A stretch of 64,000 nt of DNA, taken from NCBI GenBank assembly GCA_003247835.1, contig QJYB01000024.1:1-64000 (forward strand). Direction: 5' to 3'. A program made the translations under genes and the position numbers. Under the pieces are notes generated by a model. The model was not told the origin of the DNA. It did not search any database and saw nothing but the letters and a program-made list of their open reading frames with translations. This DNA is from Gammaproteobacteria bacterium. Its GTDB lineage: Bacteria > Pseudomonadota > Gammaproteobacteria > Pseudomonadales > Azotimanducaceae. Below, piece by piece: positions 9,114 through 19,403 of this stretch (its first letter is position 1; every line of letters starts with the position of its first letter).

Positions 9114-11051
9114 ATGGGCTCTATGCCTCTGGATACCGGCAAACCGTCGTTCTGCGTGGCGGTCGCCGCCATCGCGGCGGGCGCCAACCGGCAGGCCGAC
9201 AGCGGCACCGGGCTGGCTGAACGGCTCTCCGAGCTCGCCCGTGCTCGTGCCTGGCAGGTGCGGTGCGTGGATGTCTGCGCCGCCGATGAGATCGACGAGC
9301 AGGCAGCGGTCGTGCTGGTCGAAGGGGCAGGTGCACACGGTGTACGGCGGCGTTTTCCCCACGCGCTGCTGGTCTCGGAAAAAGAGGAAGCCGGACTGGA
9401 CCTGCTGCTCCCCGGCACGGTCGACGACAGAGCGCTGGAACGACTGCTGGGCCACGGCGAGAGCCACTGGCGGCGCAATCTGAAGGTGATGGAGCTGTTC
9501 CGCGAGGTCGGCGCCCGCCGGCAGCGGATGAGCCAGCTGTCGGACATCGCGCTCTCCCTTTCCACGCAGATGAACTTCTCGGATCTGCTCGAGACGATTC
9601 TGCTCGAAGCCCGCCGGCTGGCAGGCTGCGATGCGGGGTCGCTCTATCTCATCGATGAGAGCGAAGACGAACCCGCTCTGGTGTTCAAGCTCGCGCAGAA
9701 CGATTCGCGGGACTTCCCCTTCATCGAGCAGCGGCTGGCGCTGACCGCTGAATCTCTTGCTGGTTACGTGGCGCTGACGGGTGAGGAGCTAGACATTCCG
9801 GACGTCTACGCGATCGGTGACGACAAACCCTACCGGTTCAACCGCAGCTTCGATGACCAGAACAACTATCACACTCGGTCGATGCTCGTCCTGCCCATGC
9901 GCGATCATCGGGACAACGTGGTCGGTGTGCTGCAGTTCATCAACAGGATCGATCCGCTGGAGGACGATCCGGTGCCGTTCGGAGAGGAGCTGGTCGAGCT
10001 GCTCAGGGCGGTGGCCAGCCAGGCCGCGGTTTCCATACAGAAGAACCTGCTGATCCGTGACGTCAACCGGCTGTTCGAGAGTTTCGTGCAGGCGTCGGTG
10101 AAGACCATCGAACAGCGGGACCCGAGCACGAGCGGTCACTCTTTCCGGGTTGCGGATACCACCGTCGCGCTGCTCGAAACCCTGCCCCGGTCGGGCATGG
10201 CCCGATTCCGCGATCTCTCCTTCAGTGACGCTCACATCAGGGAAGTCCGTTATGCAGCGCTGCTGCACGACTTCGGCAAGGTGGGCGTCCGGGAGAACGT
10301 GCTGCTCAAGGCCAACAAGCTCACGGACGAACGCCTCGAGCTGATCCAGTACCGCATCGAGCTGCAGAAGGAACGGCTGCGTCGTCGCGCGGTGGAGCGG
10401 GAGCTGGAGATGCTGCATCACCATGCCGCGGACATCGAGGTCGCACGCCGCAGGGTGCATCGCGATCTCGGTACCGAGCTGACGCTGCTTGCGGATTTCG
10501 AATCCATGGTGCTGCGGGCCAACGAGCCTTCGGTGCTCGACGAGACGGTGGCGGAAGAACTCCGGGAGATCCGGGACTATGCGTATCGTGAGCTGGACGG
10601 GACGCTGAATGGCCTCATCACGGATGCGGACCTGCTGGCGCTGTCGGTGAGAAAGGGCAGTCTGACACCGGACGAACGCCGGGAAATCCAGGCGCATGTG
10701 AATCACACCCGGGAGTTCCTGTCCGTACTGCCATGGCCACCGGAGCTCGCCAGCGTGCCGGAAATCGCCGGCGCCCACCACGAGAAGCTCGACGGCAGCG
10801 GCTATCCCCAGGGACTGATCGGCGAGCAGATTCCCCTGGCGAGCCGGGTGATGACGGTGTGCGACATCTACGATGCGCTGACGGCTATGGATCGACCCTA
10901 CAAGAAGGCGATGCCCGTTGACCGGGCGCTCGCCATTCTCGAGGACGAGGCTCGCCAGGGTCTCCTGGATGGCGACATGGTGCAGATCTTCATCGACAGC
11001 CGCGTGTATCAGCGTACCCAGACGGAGGAAGATCGCCGACAGGCCGTCTGA
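9114..11051 (+). CDS. GAF domain-containing HD-GYP phosphodiesterase
   Basis: GAF region, HDFGKVGV and HHEKLDGSGYPQGLIGEQIPLASRVMTVCDIYDALTAMDRPYKKAM. Confidence 0.88.
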   Translation: MGSMPLDTGKPSFCVAVAAIAAGANRQADSGTGLAERLSELARARAWQVRCVDVCAADEIDEQAAVVLVEGAGAHGVRRRFPHALLVSEKEEAGLDLLLPGTVDDRALERLLGHGESHWRRNLKVMELFREVGARRQRMSQLSDIALSLSTQMNFSDLLETILLEARRLAGCDAGSLYLIDESEDEPALVFKLAQNDSRDFPFIEQRLALTAESLAGYVALTGEELDIPDVYAIGDDKPYRFNRSFDDQNNYHTRSMLVLPMRDHRDNVVGVLQFINRIDPLEDDPVPFGEELVELLRAVASQAAVSIQKNLLIRDVNRLFESFVQASVKTIEQRDPSTSGHSFRVADTTVALLETLPRSGMARFRDLSFSDAHIREVRYAALLHDFGKVGVRENVLLKANKLTDERLELIQYRIELQKERLRRRAVERELEMLHHHAADIEVARRRVHRDLGTELTLLADFESMVLRANEPSVLDETVAEELREIRDYAYRELDGTLNGLITDADLLALSVRKGSLTPDERREIQAHVNHTREFLSVLPWPPELASVPEIAGAHHEKLDGSGYPQGLIGEQIPLASRVMTVCDIYDALTAMDRPYKKAMPVDRALAILEDEARQGLLDGDMVQIFIDSRVYQRTQTEEDRRQAV

Positions 11052-11087
11052 TTCCGAAGGGCCGGTGTCGCCAGCTGCCTGCCTCCT

Positions 11088-11750
11088 TCAGTTCCAGTCT
11101 TCCAGCACGTCAACCTCCACCTGGCGACCCTCGAAGAGGAACACTGCGCCATCTTCGGTGATGCGCTCGAGGGTGAGTGCGCCCAGTGCGTCCCCTTCGA
11201 CGAGACGTCGACCGTTGACGACGACCGCACGCAGATCCGGCTCTTCGGCATAGATGTGGGTCGAGAACGACAGCGATGGAAAGCGTCGGCGCACAGCCTC
11301 GGGCAGGCTCGACAGTGAGGCGGGTCCGCTGCTGACCTGTGACCCGGGTCCGATGAGCACCTCGTCGGGTGCCATCGCCACCGGTTTTTTCGACGTAGGG
11401 GGTGGCGTTTTCACTGCGGCAGGCGCGGAAGTCTGGACGACCGCTGTGGCAGCCTGCTGCGGAGGTGGCTCGGCGGCGGCGGGGGATGGCTCCGTGGTCG
11501 CATGGGATGGTGCATGCGTTGCCTTTTCCAGGACTGATTCGGGAGGCACCGGCTCCGAAATGCCAGGGAGGATGTTGTCCGGAAGGAACACCCACAGCAG
11601 CAGGACGGCGTTGGCGATCAGGGCGGCGAGGACCGCATAGGTTATGAAACGGTTGCGCCGCTGCTCCCGGGCCTCGAACGCGATCCTGGCCCGGGTGTCC
11701 GGATCCCGATCTGATTCCGCCTTCTTGAGGGCATCGAGAATGTACGACAC
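11088..11750 (-). CDS. General secretion pathway protein GspB-like
   Basis: MSYILDALKKAESDR.. N-terminus, TM, Pro/Ala linker, C-terminal GspB domain (NGRRLVEGDALGALTLERITEDGAVFLFEGRQVEVDVLEDW). Confidence 0.85.
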   Translation of the reverse strand: MSYILDALKKAESDRDPDTRARIAFEAREQRRNRFITYAVLAALIANAVLLLWVFLPDNILPGISEPVPPESVLEKATHAPSHATTEPSPAAAEPPPQQAATAVVQTSAPAAVKTPPPTSKKPVAMAPDEVLIGPGSQVSSGPASLSSLPEAVRRRFPSLSFSTHIYAEEPDLRAVVVNGRRLVEGDALGALTLERITEDGAVFLFEGRQVEVDVLEDWN

Positions 11751-11751
11751 G

Positions 11752-13626
11752 TCAACCGGCCAGGCTGGGTTGTGGCAGCTTCAGGCGATCGGCCAGCCGG
11801 ATCCAGGTCGCAGGTCCGACGATTCCGTCCGGCGTCAGTCCTTCCTCGGCCTGAAACTCGAGCACTGCCCCCTCGAGATCATCGTCGAAGACGTTGGGTG
11901 TGGTGCTCGTCAGCGGTCTGGCGGTGAGGCTCGCCAGCTGCCGGCGCAGCCAGCCGACGGTCTCGTGGGTCTGGCCGAGCCGGAGGTTGCCGTAGTATCC
12001 AGGTGGTGTCTGCCAGAGCACCACGTAGTTGCCGGACCAGAGGTCGCGCAGCACCCTCTGGGTCGTGTCGAGGCGCTCTTCGCCGACCTGAAGCCGGACC
12101 CGACCGTCGCGCATGCCGAGCAGCGCGGCGTAGAAAGGTGCTGCGCCGTCATCCCAGAGCTCCAGGATCACGGGCAGATTGGTTCGCGCGATAGTTGCCC
12201 AGTCACCCCGATCGGACAGGCACTGCAGACCGACGGATGGCGCGAAGTCACAGGGGATGGGCTCGGCGGTATCCGTCGGGTAGTCCACCCCCCAGCGCGA
12301 GAAGACGGCGCTGTAGGCGAGTCGCCGGCTGGCGAAGGTGCTTCCGGCGGGGCGCGTGACGATGGCCGGGGTGATCTCGCCCATCGGCAGGTCCAGGGCC
12401 GGTGGCGGTTGACCTCGGCTGAGCGGTGCTGGATTCGGTGCGGGGTTCGCAAGGGTGCGGGGGTTTGCGCCGGTCGATTCCTGCAGTCGTGCATAGGTTT
12501 CGGGCGTGATCACGGACTCGCCGGCGTCATTGGTGACCATGGCCGGTACCGGCTCGGCCGGGGCGGCGGCAGCCGGCTCGACGGGATCGGCGGCCCTGGC
12601 CGTCGTAACGGTATCGGTCGAAACGGCCGGCGGTTCGTTTGCGGCCTCGACAGCCGGCGTGCCTGCTTCTGTTGCCGGATCGTCAACCTCCTGTGCGAGA
12701 TCGGGCGGGGAAGGTGTCCGCTTGAGTGGCAGCTCGACCGGTCCCAGCAGCGCCCACGCCGCGCCGGCCACCATTACCGCGGCAGCGGCACCGATCCACC
12801 AGCGTTGCCTGCCGGGTCTGGCGCCGAGCACCTCCTGGGCTGCGCGACCGACGATCCGCGACGTCACACGCGCTCTACCCTCCGTGTAGGCGCCAAGCAG
12901 CGCGCGGTCGGCGATGACGTTGATCAGCCGCGGGGTACCGCCTGACAGCTTGAAGAGTCGACGCAGCGCGGCCGCCGAGAAAAGGTGCGGACTGCCGCCG
13001 GCACGGCTCAACCGGTGCATCACGTAGGCATAGGTATCCTGCCTGTTCAGGCTGCCCAGGTGGTAGCGTGCGGTGATCCGCTGAGCGAGCTGACGGAGCT
13101 CCTGTCGCTCCAGCATTTCCGCGAGCTCCGGCTGGCCGAGGAGGATGATCCGGAGCAGCTTGCGGTCGTCCGTTTCCAGATTGGTGAGCAGGCGAACCTG
13201 CTCGAGCACGGCCGGCGACAGATTCTGAGCCTCGTCGATGATCATCACCGTGCTGCGGCCGTTGCGGTGTGCCTGCAGCAGGTGCCGCGTGATCAGGTCG
13301 ATGTACTGTTTGACGCTGTTGGTGGTGTCCGGGTTGTAGGGGATACCCAGCTCGTCACATAGCGTGGCCAGAAGCTCGCGTACGGTGAGGCGCGGATTGA
13401 GGATGAAGGCCACGTCCAGATCGGGCGGCGTCTGCTTGACCAGGTTTCTGAGCAGGGTGGTTTTTCCCGTCCCCACCTCACCGGTCACCATGACGAAGCC
13501 GCCGTGACTGAAACCGTACATGAGGTGGGCGAGCGCTTCCCGGTGGGCGCCTGAGAGGTAAAGGAAGCTCGGATCCGGCGCGATGGAGAATGGCAGCTGG
13601 CGGAAATGGAAGTGCTGCTCGTACAT
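11752..13626 (-). CDS. GspA/ExeA-like AAA ATPase with C-terminal peptidoglycan-binding domain
   Basis: MYEQHFHFRQLPFSIAPDPSFLYLSGAHREALAHL, Walker A GEVGTGKTT, Walker B VMIIDEAQNL; C-terminal PG_binding_1-like region. Confidence 0.88.
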   Translation of the reverse strand: MYEQHFHFRQLPFSIAPDPSFLYLSGAHREALAHLMYGFSHGGFVMVTGEVGTGKTTLLRNLVKQTPPDLDVAFILNPRLTVRELLATLCDELGIPYNPDTTNSVKQYIDLITRHLLQAHRNGRSTVMIIDEAQNLSPAVLEQVRLLTNLETDDRKLLRIILLGQPELAEMLERQELRQLAQRITARYHLGSLNRQDTYAYVMHRLSRAGGSPHLFSAAALRRLFKLSGGTPRLINVIADRALLGAYTEGRARVTSRIVGRAAQEVLGARPGRQRWWIGAAAAVMVAGAAWALLGPVELPLKRTPSPPDLAQEVDDPATEAGTPAVEAANEPPAVSTDTVTTARAADPVEPAAAAPAEPVPAMVTNDAGESVITPETYARLQESTGANPRTLANPAPNPAPLSRGQPPPALDLPMGEITPAIVTRPAGSTFASRRLAYSAVFSRWGVDYPTDTAEPIPCDFAPSVGLQCLSDRGDWATIARTNLPVILELWDDGAAPFYAALLGMRDGRVRLQVGEERLDTTQRVLRDLWSGNYVVLWQTPPGYYGNLRLGQTHETVGWLRRQLASLTARPLTSTTPNVFDDDLEGAVLEFQAEEGLTPDGIVGPATWIRLADRLKLPQPSLAG

Positions 13627-14531
13627 CAGATCGCGGCCTCCGCCGTCTGCGGATGTCTCGACAGCCTCTGATCCTTCTCTGTCCAGAGCGCTTCCACCCA
13701 CTCTGCGGTCGCGCGCCGCAGCGCGTCATCGTCGCGCTCGCTGCGGATGCTTTCCGGGATTTCCCGACAGATCACCTCCATGGTCACCTGCGGACATCCT
13801 CCCTGCATGAACTCCCAGAACGTAGGTACACCGCCGGGGTAGTCGAGGGTGACGTCGATGAGCCGGTGCAGCCGATCGTCGAGCGCCGCCAGGACCTGCG
13901 AAAGACCACCGCTTTTGGGGTTCAGCAGGCGGGTGAAGCGCCGCGTTTCCTGCGCCGCATACTTTTCCGGTGTGAAGCGTGTGCCTTCGAGAAAGTTGAG
14001 CACGCTGGTCGGGTGGGCTCTGAACTTCTCGCAGGCGTCCCGGGTTGCCTTGCGGTCCACCTCGAGCAGAGCGGGATTCGCGGCGATCTTCGCCCGGTCG
14101 ATGCGCCGGACGTAGGGGAAGTCCAGTAGCCACATGGCCTGTCCCAGAAACGGTATCCATAGCAGCTGGCTCTTGGTGAAGAACTTGAGCGGCGGGATGC
14201 GGCCATAGAGGGTGGTCTGCAGAATGAGAATGTCCGTCCAGCTCTGGTGGTTACTGATCACCATGTACCAGTGCGCCCGGGAGAGGTCAGCATCGGCCGT
14301 CCAGCGGACCTGGGCCCGGGTCAGACCCAACACCCGGAACAGCCAGCGATTGAATCCCACCCAGCTGTCGATGATGCCGTCCATGGAGTGTGCCAGGCGG
14401 GCCTCCGCCGGGCGGAGGCTGGTGATCCGCAGGATCAGCCGGACGGCGCCCATCAGAAAGAGCGGAACGCAATGCACCACCACGTTGCCTGCAACCAGCG
14501 TCGTTGAGAGGATGCCGATGAGAAGACGCAT
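13626..14531 (-). CDS. 1-acyl-sn-glycerol-3-phosphate acyltransferase family (LPLAT, YihG-like)
   Basis: SNHQSWTDILIL (HX4D), FLEGTRFTPEK. Confidence 0.85.
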   Translation of the reverse strand: MRLLIGILSTTLVAGNVVVHCVPLFLMGAVRLILRITSLRPAEARLAHSMDGIIDSWVGFNRWLFRVLGLTRAQVRWTADADLSRAHWYMVISNHQSWTDILILQTTLYGRIPPLKFFTKSQLLWIPFLGQAMWLLDFPYVRRIDRAKIAANPALLEVDRKATRDACEKFRAHPTSVLNFLEGTRFTPEKYAAQETRRFTRLLNPKSGGLSQVLAALDDRLHRLIDVTLDYPGGVPTFWEFMQGGCPQVTMEVICREIPESIRSERDDDALRRATAEWVEALWTEKDQRLSRHPQTAEAAI

Positions 14532-14674
14532 GGACGACTACCGAGGAACCTCTGACTAAGTTTCGTATGCTCAGCGCGCCGTTGCCGAGGCGCGCTTCGC
14601 GGGCAATGGTCGCTTCCATTGGCAAGAAGTGCAACGAAGCCCAAAGGGCCCATACGGCGGGTAGCATAAGCACT

Positions 14675-15895
14675 ATGTCCGTACCAGAGACGTCCGTGGG
14701 GGGGATTCGGTCGTGGCACCGCTGGCCCCTGTTGCTGCTGCTTCTCGCCGGTCTCGCCGGCTGTGAGTCCATTGGTTACTACGCCCACGTAGCCGGTGGT
14801 CAGCTCAAGCTGCTTACCGATCGGCGTCCCGTGGATCGGGTGCTGCAGGACATCGACAACGCACCGGACAGCGCGGCTTCCGAAGTGCTCCGGGACCGTC
14901 TCGAGCTGAGCCAGGCCGTGCTGACATATGCCCGGGAAACCATGAGTCTGCCAGTAGGTGGCCGCTATCGGAGCTACGTGGACCTCAGTCGGGATGCGGT
15001 GGTCTGGAACGTTTTCGCTGCGCCCGAATTGTCCCTGGAGCCATACCTCTGGTGTTATCCGCTGGTCGGCTGTCTGCCTTATCGGGGGTTCTTCGACGAA
15101 ACCCGTGCCCGAAGAGAACAGACCCGGCTTGCCGAAGAGGGGCTCGAGACCTATGTCGGCCCGGTGCTGGCGTACTCCACACTGGGCTGGTTCGACGATC
15201 CGCTGCTCAGCACGTTCCTCACTCTGGATAACGTGGCGTTCGTCGAGCTCCTTCTCCATGAGCTGTCTCACAGCCGGATCTGGGTGCGTGGTGATGCAAC
15301 CTTCAACGAATCATTTGCGAGCTTCGTTGGTCGCCAGGGTGCACGTGGCTGGTTCGATGCCGAGGGCCGGCTGGACGAATACGAGGCAAGCCGCCGAGCG
15401 GACAGCGAGTGGCAGACCGCGTTGCACATCCTGGAGGAGACACGGGAGGCGCTGCGTGTCGTCTATGCCGATGACTCGGACGAAGCGATCCGTCTGAACG
15501 CGAAACGGCGCGTGCTCGAGGCAGCGAGCAACTGTCTGACGCTTCTCTCCGAGCAGACCGGCAACGATGGTTACCAGCGACTCGCCCCGCGTCTCAACAA
15601 CGCCTACCTGGCTTCGCTGGCGACTTACGAGGACGCGGTGCCGACCTTTGCGGCACTGTTTGCGGCATCGGATGGTCGCTGGGACGTTTTCTTCGAGCAG
15701 GTAGACGAGTTGGCGGCTCTGGATCCGGAAGCGCGTAATGCAGCCCTCGCCGCATCAGGCGAGCACGAGGTAGCAGCCCATGGCGATGACGACGGCACCG
15801 ATCAGGTTCAGTGCCAATCCCTCTCTGGCCATGGTCTCGATGGAGAAACGGCCGGTGCTGAACATGATGACGTTCGGCGCCGTAGCGACGGGTAG
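14675..15895 (+). CDS. Predicted aminopeptidase lipoprotein (COG4324-like)
   Basis: Lipobox LAGLAGCES; CYPLVGCLPYRGFF; zinc motif VELLLHELSHSRIWVRGDATFNESFASFVG; annotated start ORF 14567 trimmed to MSVPETS. Confidence 0.8.
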   Translation: MSVPETSVGGIRSWHRWPLLLLLLAGLAGCESIGYYAHVAGGQLKLLTDRRPVDRVLQDIDNAPDSAASEVLRDRLELSQAVLTYARETMSLPVGGRYRSYVDLSRDAVVWNVFAAPELSLEPYLWCYPLVGCLPYRGFFDETRARREQTRLAEEGLETYVGPVLAYSTLGWFDDPLLSTFLTLDNVAFVELLLHELSHSRIWVRGDATFNESFASFVGRQGARGWFDAEGRLDEYEASRRADSEWQTALHILEETREALRVVYADDSDEAIRLNAKRRVLEAASNCLTLLSEQTGNDGYQRLAPRLNNAYLASLATYEDAVPTFAALFAASDGRWDVFFEQVDELAALDPEARNAALAASGEHEVAAHGDDDGTDQVQCQSLSGHGLDGETAGAEHDDVRRRSDG

Positions 15896-17146
15896 CATGA
15901 ACGCGCAGGAAGCGCTCATGGCTGCGGGCACCATCAGCAGACGCGGATCGATGGCGGCGCCGATGGCACCGGCGGCCAGAATCGGCATGAGCAGCGTGGT
16001 GGTCGCCGTATTGCTGGTGGTCTCCGTGAGGAACGTCACCACCAGACAGATGATGAACATGATGAGCAGCAGCGGCAGGTTTGCGAGCCCGGAGAGCCCG
16101 GCGCCGATGGTCTCCGACAGCCCGGAAGCCGTATAGGCGCTGGCGATCGCAATTCCCGCGCCGAACAGGATCAGCATGCCCCAGGGAATCCGCTCGGCCG
16201 TCTCCCAGTCGAGTAACCGACCACCCTGTCCGTCGGGCACCAGAAACATGGTGACCACGGCAAGCAGGGCGACCATGGCATCGTTGGTGACGGGCAGTCC
16301 GAACAGCGCGGACCAGCCGCCGAAAGGTTCGGTGCGGGTAATCCAGCACAGCGCGGTGAGGGCGAACACGAGCAGCACTCGAACCTCGGCCGCCTGCCAG
16401 GCACCGACCTTCGGCAGCGCAACCCGACCTTCATAGGTCAGGTGCCGAGTCAGGTAGTAGGCCATGGCCGGCAGAAACACCAGGACGATGGGTACCGCCC
16501 AGATCATCCAGGTCACGAAGGAAATGCTTTCGCCCGTGGTTGCCTCATAGACACCCATGAACACGATGTTGGGAGGCGTGCCGATGGGGGTGCCGATGCC
16601 GCCGATGCTCGAGGCATAGGCGATGCCGAGCAGCAGGGGCGTGGCGAGCTTCGGGTCTTCCGCTTTTTCCAGCACGGCGAGTGCGACGGGAAGCAGCATC
16701 AGTGTCGTTGCTGTGTTGGAGATCCACATGGACAGCAGCGCCGAGGCTGCCATGAAGCCGAACACCAGCGCCCGGCTGGAGCCGCCCCCGAACGCGCGCA
16801 CCATGGCGAGCGCGATTCGCCGGTGAGCGCCGTTCTTTTCCAGCGCGGTTGCCAGGATGAACCCCCCGAGCAGCAGCAGGATGAGGCTGTGACCGTAGGA
16901 TTGAGCGACTTCGGTGGGGGAGAGCACGCCGAGCAGTGGCAGCACGCCGAGCGGAATGAGCGACGTGGCGGGTATGGGAATGGGTTCGAAGACCCACCAG
17001 ACCACACAGATGATGGTGATCCCGAGCGTAATCGCCGCATCGTTCGAGAATCCCGCATTCGACATGAGGTATGCTGACAGAACCGCGAGTGCGGGTCCGG
17101 CTGCGAGTGCGAGACGCTTCGGTGTCGTCGTCAGGGTGGAAGTCAT
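15755..17146 (-). CDS. SLC13/DASS family sodium-coupled anion symporter
   Basis: WVFEPIPIPATSLIPLGVLPLLGV, SNTATTLMLLPVALA, TSNTATTTLLMPILAAGA. Confidence 0.88.
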   Translation of the reverse strand: MTSTLTTTPKRLALAAGPALAVLSAYLMSNAGFSNDAAITLGITIICVVWWVFEPIPIPATSLIPLGVLPLLGVLSPTEVAQSYGHSLILLLLGGFILATALEKNGAHRRIALAMVRAFGGGSSRALVFGFMAASALLSMWISNTATTLMLLPVALAVLEKAEDPKLATPLLLGIAYASSIGGIGTPIGTPPNIVFMGVYEATTGESISFVTWMIWAVPIVLVFLPAMAYYLTRHLTYEGRVALPKVGAWQAAEVRVLLVFALTALCWITRTEPFGGWSALFGLPVTNDAMVALLAVVTMFLVPDGQGGRLLDWETAERIPWGMLILFGAGIAIASAYTASGLSETIGAGLSGLANLPLLLIMFIICLVVTFLTETTSNTATTTLLMPILAAGAIGAAIDPRLLMVPAAMSASCAFMLPVATAPNVIMFSTGRFSIETMAREGLALNLIGAVVIAMGCYLVLA

Positions 17147-17236
17147 GGCCGGTGAAGATGCCAACGCTTGAACGCGAACGCAAATGGATCACGACGGCAC
17201 GCAGACCATGAAGAACGGATCGCAGCAACAACCCGC

Positions 17237-18679
17237 ATGACCGCCTCGCTCTACTGGTACGATCTCGAAACCTCCGGCACCGAGCCTCGCTGGGACCGGA
17301 TCGTGCAGTTCGGCGGCTTCCGAACCGACATGTCGTTGAACCCGATCGGTGACGAGTACTGCACCTACGTCGTGCTCCCGGACGACGTGCTGCCCAACCC
17401 GGAAGCCACACTGGTGACCGGGATCACGCCGGAGCTGACGCGGCGGGAAGGGATCAGCGAGTTCGAGGCACTGCAGCACATCTACGGACTGTTCAGCACG
17501 CCGGCGACCTGCGTGGCCGGTTTCAACAACCTGCGATTCGACGACGAGTTCATCCGCTACGGCTTCTATCGCATGCTGATGGATCCCTACGCCAGGGAGT
17601 GGCAGAACGACAACTCCCGCTGGGACATCATAGATCTGGTACGGGCAACGGGTGCACTTCGCCGGGACGGCATCGTCTGGCCGACCAACGAGGAGGGCCT
17701 GCCCACTTACCGGCTGGAAGACATGACCCGTGCCAACGGGCTCGATCATGGTCAGGCGCACGATGCGCTTTCGGACGTGCGGGCAACCGTCGCCGTCGCA
17801 CGAATGATCCTCGAGGCGCAGCCGAGGCTCTACCAGTACTACTTCAACCTCCGTCGTAAGAAGGCCGTCCGGAAACTTCTGGAGCCCTTCGGAGCGCGGC
17901 TCTGCGTGCATGTCTCGGGCATGTATGCCCGTGAACGCTACTGCTCTGCTCCGGTCGTTTCGATATGCCGGCACCCGACCAACAGCAACTCCGTCATCGT
18001 CGTCGACCTGGGTCAGGACATCGAGCCTCTGCTGCGCTGGTCCGAGGAGGAAATCAGGGAAAAGCTCTTCACCCCGGGCCCGAATCCGGACCGGCCTCCG
18101 CTGAAGGAGATCAAGATCAACCGCTGTCCGTTCATTGCCGGAATCGAGGTGCTGGACGATGCGAGCTGGTCCCGTATCGGGGCGAGGCTGCGCGATGTGG
18201 AGAAGCGTCAGCGCCGGCTAAAGCAGCCGGGACTGCAGCAGAAGATCATGCGGGTGTTCACTGGTCGGACCATGGACCATGTCGATGATCCCGATGCTGC
18301 GCTCTACGATGCTTTCCTGCAGGATGCGGACCGCAGCCGCTGCGTGAGCCTTCTGGAGACTGTCCGTCAGGGCGGCTGGTGCGATCTGGATTTCTCCGAC
18401 AAGCGACTGCACACGCTGGCGGACAGGCTCAAGGCGCGCAGCTTCTCCGATCGGATGAGCGAGGAGGAGCGTCGGGCCTGGTGCAACTTCGTCACGGCAA
18501 AGCTTCACGCCACAGACGTGCCCTGGCTCGCGCTGCCCGCCTACTTCGACGTTCTGGATAGACTTCAGACCGAGCTCGAGGCCCAACCCGCCACCGGTAC
18601 CGCGCGCGAGATCCTGACCGCGCTGACCGAGCATGGCAGGACGCTCGCCGAACGTTATCCGCGCGGAGCGCATGGCTGA
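17237..18679 (+). CDS. sbcB: Exodeoxyribonuclease I
   Basis: SLYWYDLETSGTEPRWDRIVQFGGFRTD.. DEDDh exonuclease with ExoI C-terminal domain. Confidence 0.95.
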   Translation: MTASLYWYDLETSGTEPRWDRIVQFGGFRTDMSLNPIGDEYCTYVVLPDDVLPNPEATLVTGITPELTRREGISEFEALQHIYGLFSTPATCVAGFNNLRFDDEFIRYGFYRMLMDPYAREWQNDNSRWDIIDLVRATGALRRDGIVWPTNEEGLPTYRLEDMTRANGLDHGQAHDALSDVRATVAVARMILEAQPRLYQYYFNLRRKKAVRKLLEPFGARLCVHVSGMYARERYCSAPVVSICRHPTNSNSVIVVDLGQDIEPLLRWSEEEIREKLFTPGPNPDRPPLKEIKINRCPFIAGIEVLDDASWSRIGARLRDVEKRQRRLKQPGLQQKIMRVFTGRTMDHVDDPDAALYDAFLQDADRSRCVSLLETVRQGGWCDLDFSDKRLHTLADRLKARSFSDRMSEEERRAWCNFVTAKLHATDVPWLALPAYFDVLDRLQTELEAQPATGTAREILTALTEHGRTLAERYPRGAHG

Positions 18680-19403
18680 CTGCGTTCGCTTCGACGGGGT
18701 CTGGAAGTCCTACGATCCCGACAGGCCGGTACTTCGCGACCTGACCCTGGCGCTGCCCGCAGGCGCCACCACCGCCATCGTCGGCGAGAGCGGCAGCGGC
18801 AAAACCACGCTGCTGCAGCTGGTCAATGCCGTGGAAGCGCCGGACCGGGGTGAGGTGCGCGTTTTCGACGAGCCGATTCCGCCGGACCGGGTCGCCTTCC
18901 GGCGGCAGATCGGCTACAGCGTCCAGGGTGCTGGACTCTTTCCACACATGACCAACGGCGAGAATGTGACGCTGCTGGCCCGCCTCGAGGGCTGGGAACA
19001 TGCTGCCATCCGGCGGAGACTCGAGACCCTGCTGGAGCAGATGGGTCTCTCACCGGACGTGGCAGACCGGTTTCCCGCCGAGCTCTCCGGTGGACAGCAG
19101 CAGCGTGTGGGGTTGTGTCGCGCCCTGATGCTCAAGCCGCGGCTGCTGCTGCTCGACGAGCCGTTCTCGGCGGTGGATCCCATCACCCGGGTCGGCCTCC
19201 ATGAGCGTTTCCGGCACGTGCAGGTGCACGAAGGCGTGAGCACGCTGCTGGTCACCCACGACATGCGCGAGGCCGTCAAGCTGGCAACCACGCTGGTGAT
19301 ACTGCGGGACGGCGAAATCGCCCAGGCGGGTCCGGTCGCCGACGTGCTGGCTTACCCGGCGAGCGAATATGTGTCCGAACTGCTTCAGGGACAGCTCGGC
19401 TGA
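18672..19403 (+). CDS. ABC transporter ATP-binding protein, glycine betaine/choline (osmoprotectant) type
   Basis: Walker A GESGSGKTT, LSGGQQQR signature, ProV/OsmV-like; overlaps the sbcB stop by 8 nt. Confidence 0.85.
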   Translation: MADCVRFDGVWKSYDPDRPVLRDLTLALPAGATTAIVGESGSGKTTLLQLVNAVEAPDRGEVRVFDEPIPPDRVAFRRQIGYSVQGAGLFPHMTNGENVTLLARLEGWEHAAIRRRLETLLEQMGLSPDVADRFPAELSGGQQQRVGLCRALMLKPRLLLLDEPFSAVDPITRVGLHERFRHVQVHEGVSTLLVTHDMREAVKLATTLVILRDGEIAQAGPVADVLAYPASEYVSELLQGQLG

